A stretch of DNA of 64,000 nt, taken from Paramesorhizobium deserti. Lineage in GTDB: Bacteria; Pseudomonadota; Alphaproteobacteria; Rhizobiales; Rhizobiaceae. The notes under the pieces are model-generated. The model ran no database searches, was not told the DNA's origin, and saw only the letters and a list, made by a program, of their open reading frames with translations. Made by a program: the position numbers and the translations under genes. Where the stretch lies: assembly GCF_001558695.1 (NCBI RefSeq), contig NZ_LNTU01000039.1:186001-250000 (forward strand), read 5' to 3'. Positions 18,056-26,881 of this stretch are shown here, one piece after another; the stretch's first letter is position 1; every line of letters begins with the position of its first letter.

Positions 18056-19426
18056 TCAAGTCTTTCTCCGTCGCGACAGGCGAAAGAGGATCTGATCAGC
18101 CGTCAACATGAAGATCAGCGTCAGGCCGACCAGCGGAAAGATGATGCCGCCCACGGCGAGGATGGCGATAAGGCCGCGGAGCACCCAGCGGTCGGATGGC
18201 ATCGGCGGCACGCCCAGCGAGCCCTTCGGCCGCCGCTTCCACCACATGATCCCGGCAGAAACGGCAAGCACGACGATTCCCGCGCATGCGGCGAGCAGGA
18301 CAAGCTGGTTCGCACGGCCGAACTCCTGCCCCATATGCACGTTGATGCCCCATTCCAGTCCTTTGCCGAGTAGCCCGTAATCCGCGAAGCTCATGTCGAT
18401 GAGTGGCTTGCCCGAATATTGGTCAAGATGAACCACTCGTTGCTGCGAGAGATCGTCGGGATAGACCGAGCCGGTGTAAACACCCTCCGGCGTCGCCGGA
18501 ATATTGACCGCATAACCGCGATGAAGGCCGAGTTCATCGAATATGGCGATGGCCCGGTCTAGCCCGATTGGCCTCGTCCCGTGATCGTGCGCCGGAGATT
18601 GCGGCATTTGTGCCTGTTCGAGCGACCATGTGGTCTTGGCCAGATGATCGAGATGCTCGTCGGACATCGGCACGGCGATGCGGACGCCCGCCGGATAGCC
18701 GAAATTGTTGCCGTTCGCCCATTCATTGACCTTGGCGCCCCAGACGCCCGACCAGGGCATTCCCGTCACAGCAAGGAATAGGATGAAGAAGCCGGCGAAA
18801 ATGCCCGTCACGGCATGCAGGTCGCGCCAGAAGACACGGCGCTTCGGCGTTCCGCGCACCGTTACCACCCCGCCCGTCTGCCGGCGCGGCCACCATAGAT
18901 AAATGCCGGTCAGGACGAGCAGGATCGACCAGCCGCCGGCGATCTCGATCAGCGCCCGCGTGAAGGAGCCGAAATATTTGAGGCTGTGCAGATAGCGGAT
19001 CGTCCACATGATAGTGCCGCGGTCGGAAAGCGCACCCAGAACCTTGCCGCTGTAAGGATCGACATAGACGGCAAGCTTCTCGCCGCCGGGACGCGCGACG
19101 GTGATTTCGGCGGATGCGGTGGTTTCAGGCGGATCGGTGAACTTGACCGCCGTCCCGGGATGGGCGGCGAGCGCGGAAGCGACCATTGCCGAAGGCGCGA
19201 CCCGGCTTATACTTTCCTGCGCGACGACGCGTTTCAGGTCGCTGTGCACGATGGCGTCGATCTCATCGCGGAACAGATAGAGCGCGCCGGTGACGGCGAG
19301 CGTGATCATGAAAGGCAGAACGAGCAGGCCTGCATAGAAATGCCAGCGCCATACAGCGCGATAAAGATCGGACGCGGACCGCATGGCTGCGCCAGCATCG
19401 CCCCGCCCGAGTGTCAGATCGGACAT
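18056..19426 (-). CDS. PepSY-associated transmembrane protein
   Basis: A 456-residue inner-membrane protein of the PepSY_TM (PiuB-like) family. It has four main hydrophobic helices: WHFYAGLLVLPFMITLAVTG near the start, ones near residues 150 and 205, and one close to the C-terminus. Periplasmic PepSY-like regions lie between them. Conserved histidines lie at helix edges (RWHFYAG, WRDLHAVTG, GINVHMGQ). GGAGA lies 6 bases before the ATG. Family members often sit with TonB-dependent receptors and are linked to siderophore or metal reduction. Here it follows a small exported protein and neighbours a zinc-uptake island. Its role is unknown. Confidence 0.83.
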   Translation of the reverse strand: MSDLTLGRGDAGAAMRSASDLYRAVWRWHFYAGLLVLPFMITLAVTGALYLFRDEIDAIVHSDLKRVVAQESISRVAPSAMVASALAAHPGTAVKFTDPPETTASAEITVARPGGEKLAVYVDPYSGKVLGALSDRGTIMWTIRYLHSLKYFGSFTRALIEIAGGWSILLVLTGIYLWWPRRQTGGVVTVRGTPKRRVFWRDLHAVTGIFAGFFILFLAVTGMPWSGVWGAKVNEWANGNNFGYPAGVRIAVPMSDEHLDHLAKTTWSLEQAQMPQSPAHDHGTRPIGLDRAIAIFDELGLHRGYAVNIPATPEGVYTGSVYPDDLSQQRVVHLDQYSGKPLIDMSFADYGLLGKGLEWGINVHMGQEFGRANQLVLLAACAGIVVLAVSAGIMWWKRRPKGSLGVPPMPSDRWVLRGLIAILAVGGIIFPLVGLTLIFMLTADQILFRLSRRRKT

Positions 19427-19465
19427 TGAATCTCTCCAAACGTGGTTCTTGAATCTGAACGGAGG

Positions 19466-19873
19466 TCAGAGAGAAAGCGGCGGCGCCCTTGGCTCGCCGA
19501 TCAGGCCGCGAAGGAATGGCCGCTGGGAGCCGAAAAAGGCCGTATCGACCTTCCCCGCATCGGAACGAAACAACGCCGGCATGCCGGGACCGGCATTGAG
19601 GACTGCCGTGGTTGTGCCCGAAACAAGCTGGCAGAGCGAGGCGCAAGGGCACTCCGGCGCCTTCTTTTGCGGCAGATCGCCCTGCCCCTCGCTTTCAAGA
19701 ACATTCGCCCCGTCCGCTGCGCAGATGACATGGAGCGGATCCGCCGCCGAAGCGGCCATGGCGCTCTGGGCCAGAGCGCCGAGCAGGCTCTGCAGCACCA
19801 GAAGCCAGACAATCAGCACGGCAAAAGCGCCTGCCGACAGCCTGTCTTTTAGAAGATACCGCATATGTTTCAT
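19466..19873 (-). CDS. Small exported protein, DUF2946-like
   Basis: About 135 residues from the ATG at 19873 (MKHMRYLLKDRLSAG). One N-terminal hydrophobic segment (AVLIVWLLVLQSLLGALA) looks like a signal peptide or anchor. A cysteine pair region (LHVICAADG and CPCASLCQL) follows. The layout resembles DUF2946 proteins found beside TonB receptors and PepSY proteins, but the match is by eye and weak. The frame also extends upstream to 19921. It ends 39 bases before the PepSY gene on the same strand, so the two are probably co-transcribed. Confidence 0.5.
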   Translation of the reverse strand: MKHMRYLLKDRLSAGAFAVLIVWLLVLQSLLGALAQSAMAASAADPLHVICAADGANVLESEGQGDLPQKKAPECPCASLCQLVSGTTTAVLNAGPGMPALFRSDAGKVDTAFFGSQRPFLRGLIGEPRAPPLSL

Positions 19874-19977
19874 GCTTAACGCCTGCCACACATTCGTCGA
19901 ATTGTCATTGCGGCAAAACAACTATCGGCACATTTGCATTCATGATTGACGGCGATCGAACGGAACGCAGCCGTGAT

Positions 19978-20793
19978 CTATTGCACGGTTTTGTCCGCAA
20001 ATGCGCCTGTTCGCAGGGGATCGGGACGCGACGCCACAAGGATAAAACGCCGGTAGAACAATGTCCTCAGCCTGTTGCGCAATTCCGCTTTCCGACGTTG
20101 CGCCTTGACGATCGCGCCACGCGTGGGCAGTCGTATGTCCTTAAAGCCGGCTTCCTCCACCAGAGGCACGAGCCTTTCGACCGTGAGTCCGTCACCGAAC
20201 GGAAGGCGCTTCATGATGTCTGCGTGCCGTTCACTCATCGCCCCGTCGTAGTGGGGATCCTGGCCGATGAAGCGTTCCAGTACGCGAACCGCCAGGGAGG
20301 CCAGCTTCCCCACCGGCGTCAGCTTCGCCCAGTCCCCATCGAAGACGAGCAGCCGGCCGCCGGGCTTCAAGACGCGGAACCAGTCGGCAAGCGCCTGCTC
20401 CGGTTCCGTCAAGGTCCAGACGAGATGCCGGCAGATGACTGCGTCATAGGTTTCGTGGGGTTCCATTGTGCGTTCGGCATCGGCGAGAATGAAGCGCACG
20501 CGTTCGTTGCCCGCGTGCTTGGCGCGCGCAACGTCAAGCATCGCCTCCGAAAAGTCGAGCGCCGTCACCTCATGGCCGAGGGAAAGCAGGACTTTCGTCA
20601 CCTCGCCGGTGCCGCAGGCAAGTTCCAGCACCTTTTGCGGCGCGGCCCCGATCGCATCGCGCACCGCAGCCGCCCAGGCATCCAGTTCCGATCCGGGCGG
20701 GATGCGATGTCCGAAAGCCAGGTCGAAGGTCCGCGAGCGCTTCGACCAGTACTCGCGGATGTCTTCCTTCAGATCATGATTGCGGATGTCCAT
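19978..20793 (-). CDS. Class I SAM-dependent methyltransferase
   Basis: A 271-residue methyltransferase. Motif I is VLELACGTGEVT (residues 55-66), followed by ALDFSEAMLDVARAK and the post-motif LKPGGRLLVFDGDW. Its ATG directly follows the stop of the small upstream gene, whose last bases contain its GGAGGG ribosome binding site, so translation is coupled. It is the last gene of the minus-strand zinc operon (importer, COG0523 GTPase, small Cys protein, methyltransferase). Nicotianamine- or metallophore-type chemistry could be imagined in this setting, but no such similarity is seen and the substrate is unknown. Confidence 0.75.
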   Translation of the reverse strand: MDIRNHDLKEDIREYWSKRSRTFDLAFGHRIPPGSELDAWAAAVRDAIGAAPQKVLELACGTGEVTKVLLSLGHEVTALDFSEAMLDVARAKHAGNERVRFILADAERTMEPHETYDAVICRHLVWTLTEPEQALADWFRVLKPGGRLLVFDGDWAKLTPVGKLASLAVRVLERFIGQDPHYDGAMSERHADIMKRLPFGDGLTVERLVPLVEEAGFKDIRLPTRGAIVKAQRRKAELRNRLRTLFYRRFILVASRPDPLRTGAFADKTVQ

Positions 20794-21078
20794 TCATCCC
20801 TCCCCTGAGGCCGCGCCGAAAGTGAGCGCTATATCGTCCCGCGTGACGTCATGCAGCGCCTTATGGACCGAGACCTGAATTGTTCGCCCCCCTTGCATAA
20901 CCAGAACAACCGTCTCCTTCGGCGGGCAACCGGGTACATGGCAGGCGAGTTCATTCACCGAGACGACAGCATCATCGGGCAGAGCAAGCGCCTCCCGCGT
21001 CCATTTTTTGATAGCGCGCGCATGGCTTATCACCGCAGGTGTGCCCCGCGCCAGCGGATTGACGAAGGGGCGGCTCAT
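20794..21078 (-). CDS. Small conserved protein with CH...PGCPP motif
   Basis: A 94-residue soluble protein that I cannot assign to a named family. The centre reads NELACHVPGCPPKETVVLVM, so Cys46, His47 and Cys51 could bind a metal. It overlaps the stop-start junction of the GTPase gene upstream by 4 bases and is directly coupled to the methyltransferase gene downstream. Sitting between a COG0523 metal chaperone and other zinc genes, it could be a client or helper of that GTPase. That is inference from position only. Confidence 0.6.
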   Translation of the reverse strand: MSRPFVNPLARGTPAVISHARAIKKWTREALALPDDAVVSVNELACHVPGCPPKETVVLVMQGGRTIQVSVHKALHDVTRDDIALTFGAASGEG

Positions 21079-22205
21079 GCTGATCTCCGTTGCTTTCTGG
21101 ATGAACGCGGCGCCAATACCTCGAAAAGGTCGCGGATCGGTTTTAGCGGCATGTCTTGCCCGATCAGAACCACGCGGCTGCGGCGGTCATCATCCGGCCA
21201 TCGGTCGAGGCGCTGCCGGGGATAGAGCCGACGCTTTACCGCATGGGCGATCAGAGGACGCTCCGGATCTTCGGTAAGGGCGAATATGCCTTTCAGGCGC
21301 AGCAGACCGGAATCGGTATTGCTTGTTACAATGTGGAGGAAGGTATCGACCGCACGCGGATCGAGCGGCACGTCATGAATAAGACTGATTGCTTCGATCT
21401 TGTCGCCATGCCTGTTCGGATCATGGGCGTGGTCCGGATGCCCGACAAGCGCCTCCATCGCAAGCCATCCGGGAACGTCCTCGGCTTTGCCGGATATGGA
21501 ATAGCCGCGCACGCCGAATAGAGCCGGCAAATCGAAACCGGCTCCATGGCGGTCATGATAATGGGCAGCCGGGTTCAGCATGCGAAGGTCCTCGATCCCG
21601 TCGTAACGCTCGCCAAGAAGATCGGTTTTCGTCAGGACGACGTGATCGGCGAAGGCCAGTTGCTTCCAGCCTTCGAGGAAGCTCTCGAGCGTCGTGCGGC
21701 CCGCTATGGCATCGAACGCCGTAATCACTTCCGTGAGGTAATAATGGCGGGCAACGACATGGTCTCTCAACCCCATGGCCGTCACGCCTCCGGAAATGAT
21801 GCTGTTGATGATGGGGCCCGGATCGGCGAGCCCTGTGGTCTCGATCACCACGCGCGAGACGATCGGTATTTCATTGCGAAGCCGCGCTTCATGCAATTCG
21901 TAGAGCGACTGCCGGATATCGCCGGTCGCCGTGCAGCAGATACAGCCAGTCGTGGTGCGGAAATAGGTTTCGGAACCGGCACGAACGAGATCATGATCGA
22001 TCGGAACAGTTCCGAACTCGTTGATGATGACGGCTGTCCCGGCCATCCGGGAATCGGCGAGAATCTCATTGAGCAGCGTCGTCTTGCCCGAACCAAGGAA
22101 GCCGGTCAGAAGCGTTACGGGCACGGGATCATAGAGCCGCTTCATCTCATTATCCAGCGCCTCGTTATCCGGTTTGCGCCGCCGCGCGAACAACCTGCTT
22201 ATCAT
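21075..22205 (-). CDS. COG0523/CobW-family GTPase, putative zinc chaperone
   Basis: G3E P-loop GTPase of 376 residues. Walker A is TGFLGSGKTTLL (about 34-45). The metal-binding CxCC motif is GCICC (Cys88, Cys90, Cys91), Walker B/switch II is VVIETTGLADP, and the base-recognition motif is TKTD. A C-terminal CobW_C domain is present. I start at the ATG at 22205; the frame extends to 22265. It is 71 bases behind the zinc-binding protein gene and in the same operon. COG0523 members in Zur-controlled loci are thought to deliver zinc to key enzymes during starvation. CobW of cobalamin synthesis is unlikely, as no B12 genes are near. Confidence 0.85.
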   Translation of the reverse strand: MISRLFARRRKPDNEALDNEMKRLYDPVPVTLLTGFLGSGKTTLLNEILADSRMAGTAVIINEFGTVPIDHDLVRAGSETYFRTTTGCICCTATGDIRQSLYELHEARLRNEIPIVSRVVIETTGLADPGPIINSIISGGVTAMGLRDHVVARHYYLTEVITAFDAIAGRTTLESFLEGWKQLAFADHVVLTKTDLLGERYDGIEDLRMLNPAAHYHDRHGAGFDLPALFGVRGYSISGKAEDVPGWLAMEALVGHPDHAHDPNRHGDKIEAISLIHDVPLDPRAVDTFLHIVTSNTDSGLLRLKGIFALTEDPERPLIAHAVKRRLYPRQRLDRWPDDDRRSRVVLIGQDMPLKPIRDLFEVLAPRSSRKQRRSA

Positions 22206-22275
22206 GGTGTCCTGCCCTGGTTTAACGGGGTGAATAAGAGACTTGCCCAGCCTAATACCGGGCAAGCCCGCTCGA

Positions 22276-23217
22276 TCAGCTTCCGAGGATGGCGTTCTTG
22301 ATCGTGTTCACGTTGTAGCGGAACATGTCGATATAGGTGGGCGCCGGACCGTCGCTTCCCGAAAGCGCGTCGGAATAGAGCGTGCCGCCGACTTTCAGGC
22401 CTGTTTCCCTGGCGATTTGCTCAACGAGGCGCGGATTGGTGATGTTCTCGACGAAGATCGCGGACGCCTTGTCTTCCCTCACCTGATCGATGAGCTTGGC
22501 GACATCGGCTGCGGACGCTTCAGCTTCCGTGGAAATTCCCTCTGGTGCAATAAACTTCAGCCCATATTCGTGCTGGAAATAGCCAAATGCATCATGCGAG
22601 GTGATGACCGTCCGCTTTCCTTCCGGGATCGACGCGATGGTGGCTTTCACCTCGGTCTGGAGTGCGGCAAGCTTCGCGAGATAGGTCTTGGAATTCTCCG
22701 TATAGGTGGGGCAGCCGGCCTTGTCCGCCGCGCAGAAGGCGTCGGCGATGTTCTTCACATAGATTTCCGCGTTCGGGATCGATTGCCAAGCATGCGGGTC
22801 GAACTCGCCATGATGATGGTGGCCTTCATGACCATGATCGCCATGTGCGTGACGATGTTCCTCTTCTTCGGCCTTGAGCGGCTCGATGCCCTTGCTCACC
22901 TCGACCACGGGAGCCTTGGTGCCGCTGGCTTCGATCAGGCGCGACATGAAGCCTTCGAACTGGAGGCCGTTGACCAGCACGACATTGGCCTTTTCCAGCG
23001 AAGCGGCGTCCGCCGGGCGCGGCTCATAGACATGGGCGTCACCATCGGGACCGACCAGCGAAGTGATCTTCACCCGATCTCCGCCGACATTCTTCGCCAG
23101 ATCGGCGATGATGGAGAAACTCGCCACCACTTTCAGGTCGGCGGCCGAGGCGGCGGTGGCGAAGCCGCAAAGGGTAAGCAGGCTGGCGCAGGTGACAAGG
23201 CGTAACGTCCTGAACAT
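22276..23217 (-). CDS. aztC: Zinc ABC transporter substrate-binding protein (AztC/ZnuA family)
   Basis: Cluster A-I periplasmic metal receptor of 313 residues. A signal peptide ends near residue 25. Zinc ligands expected from the family are His62 (GDAHVYEP), His142 (FDPHAW) and the His in SHDAFGYFQHEYG. A flexible His-rich loop at about 117-137 (EEEEHRHAHGDHGHEGHHHH) marks zinc rather than manganese receptors. The order ATPase, permease, receptor in one operon, and an AztD-like gene across the divergent promoter, favour the AztABCD type over the split znuA/znuCB layout. Zur control is likely from the boxes at 24905-24950. Confidence 0.85.
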   Translation of the reverse strand: MFRTLRLVTCASLLTLCGFATAASAADLKVVASFSIIADLAKNVGGDRVKITSLVGPDGDAHVYEPRPADAASLEKANVVLVNGLQFEGFMSRLIEASGTKAPVVEVSKGIEPLKAEEEEHRHAHGDHGHEGHHHHGEFDPHAWQSIPNAEIYVKNIADAFCAADKAGCPTYTENSKTYLAKLAALQTEVKATIASIPEGKRTVITSHDAFGYFQHEYGLKFIAPEGISTEAEASAADVAKLIDQVREDKASAIFVENITNPRLVEQIARETGLKVGGTLYSDALSGSDGPAPTYIDMFRYNVNTIKNAILGS

Positions 23218-23236
23218 GGAAATCTCCTTCTATCGA

Positions 23237-24103
23237 TCAGGCTGTTTTGTGGCGGCCGGAGGTGAGGGCGCTGGCAAGCATCCCCCGCCGGCCCGCCAGG
23301 GCGGAAAACGCATAGATGACGCCGGCCGTCAGGATGATTGCCGGCCCTGAAGGCATGGCGGCGTGATAGGAAAGGAGCAGGCCGCCGATTGACGAAACCA
23401 CGGCGATTGAAATCGCGATCAGGCACATGGCGCGGACCTCGTTCGACCAGAAACGGGATGCGGCCGCAGGCAACATCATCAATCCCACCGACAACAGGGT
23501 CCCGAGCGCCTGGAAGCCGCCCACGAGATTGAGCACGACCAGGATCAGAAAAAGAAAATGCACCGGCGCGCCTATCCGGCTCACGGAGCGAAGGAAAAGC
23601 GGATCAAGGCATTCCGCCACCAGTGCGCGCCAGAAAATCAGCAGAACGACGAAGGTGACGAGGGCAATGCTGACGATCAGGGCCAAGGCTGCGTCGTTCA
23701 ACGCCAATACTGATCCGAAGAGGACATGCATGAGATCGACACTCGAGCCTCGCCAGGAGACCAGCAAGACACCGACGGCAAGAGAGATCAGATAGAAGGC
23801 CGCCATCGAGGCGTCCTCCTTCTGGATGGTGAAGCGGGCGACCACGCCGGAACCGAGCGCGACGAGCAGCCCAACCAGCAAACCACCGATTGTCATGGGA
23901 ATGATGTCGAGGCCGAAAAACACGAAGCCGAGGGCTGCGCCCGGAAGAATGGCATGCGCCATCGCGTCGCCCGTCAGGCTCATCCGCCGCAACATCAGGA
24001 AAACGCCCACCGGCGCGCAGCTCACCGAAAGGACCAACGAACCGAACAGCGCGCGCTGCATGAAACCATATTGCAGAAACGGGGAAAGCAGCATGTCAAA
24101 CAT
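23237..24103 (-). CDS. aztB: Zinc ABC transporter permease (AztB/ZnuB family)
   Basis: Metal-type (ABC-3) permease of about 288 residues with eight or more hydrophobic helices. It carries the family regions LMLRRMSLTGDAMAHAILPG and LLSVGLMMLPAAASRFWS. The start MFDMLLSPF at 24103 overlaps the end of the ATPase gene by 8 bases; an upstream frame to 24133 lacks support. It lies between the ATPase and receptor genes with a gap of 19 bases to the latter. As a homodimer it passes zinc from the receptor into the cytoplasm. Confidence 0.87.
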   Translation of the reverse strand: MFDMLLSPFLQYGFMQRALFGSLVLSVSCAPVGVFLMLRRMSLTGDAMAHAILPGAALGFVFFGLDIIPMTIGGLLVGLLVALGSGVVARFTIQKEDASMAAFYLISLAVGVLLVSWRGSSVDLMHVLFGSVLALNDAALALIVSIALVTFVVLLIFWRALVAECLDPLFLRSVSRIGAPVHFLFLILVVLNLVGGFQALGTLLSVGLMMLPAAASRFWSNEVRAMCLIAISIAVVSSIGGLLLSYHAAMPSGPAIILTAGVIYAFSALAGRRGMLASALTSGRHKTA

Positions 24104-24872
24104 GCGCGGCAACCTTCCCGTATTTCCGATCAAGGACCGCCGCCTGCTCTTCGCACCACCCGGACGCGTCGTCCCATGCTTCCTGAAATCCTCTCGCTCG
24201 GGCGAGATTATCGCGCGTGAGCACCTCCGGCGTCGGCCCCCACGCCACCGGCTTTCTTGCCATCAGAAGAGTTCTTGGAAAATGCTCACGCACAAGCGCA
24301 TGGTCATGGAGGACGCACAGCACCGTCCTCCCTTCCGCGACCCAACCCTTTATTAGCGCGACAAGATCGACGATTGTACGCGCGTCCACGGCATTGAACG
24401 GCTCATCCAGCAGGATGAAGTCCGCATCCTGAACCATGGTGCGCGCGAACAGTGCCCGCTGCATCTGGCCGCCGGAAAGGCTGTCCAGCGCGCGTTTCTC
24501 GAAGCCGTCCAGGCCCACCGCATCGAGGCAGCGGCCAAGCGCCACCCGGTCGTCAGCCGAGACGCGCCCCAAAAGGCCGCGCTTCTGCCAATACCCAAGT
24601 GAGACGAGATCGATCACGCGGGCTGGAAACGTTCGGTCGAGCTCGGATTGCTGCGGGAGATAAGCCAGCCGCTTGAAGCGCGTCACGCATGAGCCGCTGA
24701 TCGGCTTGAGGATGCCGGCGATGCCCTTCATCAGTGTGGATTTGCCCGATCCATTCGCGCCGACGATCGCCGTCAGCGACCCCGATTTGACCTCGCCGCT
24801 CAGGTGATGAACGGCGGCGTGGCCCTCATAGCCAAGCGTCAGGTTTTTGAATTCTACGCAAATGTCGCTCAT
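24096..24872 (-). CDS. aztA: Zinc ABC transporter ATP-binding protein (AztA/ZnuC family)
   Basis: ATPase of 258 residues. Walker A is AIVGANGSGKSTLMKG, the signature LSGGQMQRALFART, Walker B FILLDEPFNAVD and the H-loop VLHDHALV. The ATG at 24872 follows GAGGATGCG; upstream in-frame codons to 25019 run through the regulatory region and are not used. It is the first gene of the zinc operon and is transcribed away from the AztD-ZinT gene, with Zur-like boxes in the 119-base gap. Confidence 0.88.
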   Translation of the reverse strand: MSDICVEFKNLTLGYEGHAAVHHLSGEVKSGSLTAIVGANGSGKSTLMKGIAGILKPISGSCVTRFKRLAYLPQQSELDRTFPARVIDLVSLGYWQKRGLLGRVSADDRVALGRCLDAVGLDGFEKRALDSLSGGQMQRALFARTMVQDADFILLDEPFNAVDARTIVDLVALIKGWVAEGRTVLCVLHDHALVREHFPRTLLMARKPVAWGPTPEVLTRDNLARARGFQEAWDDASGWCEEQAAVLDRKYGKVAAHV

Positions 24873-24904
24873 CGCATCCTCGGGGATTGACAGCGACTGC
24901 ATAT

Positions 24905-24950
24905 GTAATGTTATTACGTTCGTCAAATAAAAAGTAACGAAATAACGTAT
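24905..24950. promoter_or_regulatory. Two Zur-like boxes in the divergent azt promoter
   Basis: Box A at 24905-24917 is GTAATGTTATTAC, a perfect GTAAT/ATTAC inverted repeat with a 3-base centre. Box B at 24934-24950 reads ATACGTTATTTCGTTAC on the minus strand and matches box A closely at its GTTATT core. Both resemble the AT-rich TGTTAT...ATAACA operators of alphaproteobacterial Zur. They lie between the importer operon and the AztD-ZinT gene, so zinc would repress both. Compare the perfect copy at 34817-34831. Confidence 0.65.
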
Positions 24951-24991
24951 CAGACGCACCCTTCCCGTCCTGCATCCAAGAAAGGAACCCC

Positions 24992-26794
24992 ATGAGACTG
25001 TCTCTCGCCCGAAGCCCACTGACGGCTGCAGTAGCCGCGACGTTTGTCCTCACCGCGCAGGGCGCGCTTGCAGATGACGATCCCGAAACGAAGAAAGCCT
25101 GGCGCCTGTTTGTCGCCGACCATACGCAGCCGATCGTCCGTGCCATCGATTTCGAAACCGGCAAGGAGCTTGGCCGCTATGATGTGAAGGGCCATGCGGC
25201 GCTGACCGCCAGCGCCTCCGGCCAGACCATATTCGCCACCCAATCGGAACATGACATGGTGAATGTCATCAAGAGCGGCATCGAATTTTCCGATCATGGC
25301 GATCATCGCGATCTGGACGTCTCGGATGTCGCGCTTCTTCCGGTTACCTTGCAAGGCCCGCGCCCGAGTCATGTCGTCCCGCACGGGGACCATGCGGTCA
25401 TCTTCTACGACCGGGGCGGCAAGGCGGACATTATCGATGAAGCGGCACTCCTCGAAGGCAGGACGGACGTCCGTAGCGTCGATACGACAAAGCCCCATCA
25501 CGGTGTTGCCGTGACCATGGGACGTCACGTCCTTGTCTCCGTCCCGGACACGCAAGCCGACACACCGCCGGACAAGCTGCCACCCCGTATCGGTCTGCGG
25601 GTTGTAGACAAGGACGGCAAGCAGGTCGGCGAGATGGCCAAATGCACCGACCTGCATGGCGAGGCGACCTCCGCGCGCCTCGTTGCTTTCGGCTGCAAGG
25701 AAGGCGTGCTCGTCGCCCGTCCGGGCGGCGCCGACGGTCCGAAGCTGGAGATGGTCCCCTACCCCACCGATTTCCCCAAGGGCTATACCAGCACGCTGCT
25801 CGGCGGCAAGGCGATGCAGTTTTTCCTTGGCAATTACGGAGAGGATAATGTCGTCCTCATAGACCCGGATAATGAGAGCCCCTACCGGCTGGTCGAGCTT
25901 CCAACCCGGCGCGTGGATTTCCTGCTCGATCCGGCAACGCTTCGCAATGCCTATATCCTGACTGAAGACGGCAACCTTCAGGTGCTCGACGTCATCAAGG
26001 GCGAGATCGTCCGCAAGGGCAAGGTCACCGAACCCTACAGCAAGGATGGCCACTGGCGCGATCCGCGTCCGCGCCTGGCAGTTGCCGATGGCCAAATCGC
26101 GATCACCGATCCGCGGCACTCGACCGTCCGGGTGATCGATCCCGAAACGCTAAAGGAAATCCGAACGATTCCGGTGGAAGGCCAGCCCTTCTCGGTCGTC
26201 GCCGTCGGCGGTTCCGGGGCTGACCACGGGCACAGCCATGACCATGCTCATGATCATGATAACCCGGTCTACAAAGGCTATTTTGACGACAGCCAGGTCA
26301 AGGAGCGCGCCCTGTCGGACTGGGCGGGCGATTGGCAATCGGTCTATCCCTATCTGCGGGATGGAACGCTCGATCCGGTGATGGCGCACAAGGCAAAGCA
26401 GGGTGACCAGTCCGCGGACGAATACCGGGCCTATTACGAAATCGGCTACCGGACGAACGTCGAGCGGATCGAGATTAAGGGCGACACGGTAGAGTTCTTT
26501 GAGAACGGGAAGCCGCTTGAGGCCCGCTATGCCAACGACGGCTATGAGATCCTGACATATAAGAAAGGCAATCGCGGCGTGCGCTTCATCTTCAAGAAGA
26601 TAGCGGGTGACGAAGCCGCCCCTCAATACATTCAGTTCAGCGACCACAAGATCGCACCTGAGGCCGCCGACCACTATCATCTCTACTGGGGCAACGATCG
26701 CGCCGCCTTGCTGGAGGAAGTGACGAACTGGCCGACTTACTATCCATCCTCCTTGAGCGCGAAGGAGATCGTGCGTGAAATGATGGCGCACTGA
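24992..26794 (+). CDS. aztD: Periplasmic zinc chaperone: AztD-like propeller fused to a ZinT domain
   Basis: A 600-residue exported protein with a signal peptide (to about residue 28) and two zinc modules. Residues about 35-405 look like the AztD beta-propeller: RLFVADHTQPIVRAIDFETG, repeated HGD/HG segments, and ITDPRHSTVRVIDPETLKEI. A His-rich linker at about 411-423 (DHGHSHDHAHDHD) follows. Residues about 426-600 match ZinT (YodA) along their length: GYFDDSQVKERALSDWAGDW, SVYPYLRDGTLDPV, TYKKGNRGVRFIF and NWPTYYPSSLSA. The ZinT ligands are kept as His552, His561 and His563. Usually these are separate proteins. It probably captures periplasmic zinc and hands it to the importer encoded divergently. 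Confidence 0.85.
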   Translation: MRLSLARSPLTAAVAATFVLTAQGALADDDPETKKAWRLFVADHTQPIVRAIDFETGKELGRYDVKGHAALTASASGQTIFATQSEHDMVNVIKSGIEFSDHGDHRDLDVSDVALLPVTLQGPRPSHVVPHGDHAVIFYDRGGKADIIDEAALLEGRTDVRSVDTTKPHHGVAVTMGRHVLVSVPDTQADTPPDKLPPRIGLRVVDKDGKQVGEMAKCTDLHGEATSARLVAFGCKEGVLVARPGGADGPKLEMVPYPTDFPKGYTSTLLGGKAMQFFLGNYGEDNVVLIDPDNESPYRLVELPTRRVDFLLDPATLRNAYILTEDGNLQVLDVIKGEIVRKGKVTEPYSKDGHWRDPRPRLAVADGQIAITDPRHSTVRVIDPETLKEIRTIPVEGQPFSVVAVGGSGADHGHSHDHAHDHDNPVYKGYFDDSQVKERALSDWAGDWQSVYPYLRDGTLDPVMAHKAKQGDQSADEYRAYYEIGYRTNVERIEIKGDTVEFFENGKPLEARYANDGYEILTYKKGNRGVRFIFKKIAGDEAAPQYIQFSDHKIAPEAADHYHLYWGNDRAALLEEVTNWPTYYPSSLSAKEIVREMMAH

Positions 26795-26881
26795 CCGGGG
26801 CATCCACTCACATCGCCTGCGTCCGGCCATCAGGCCGGGCGCGTCCTCTCCAAAATATCCGGAAGATCAAGGGGTTCCGCC

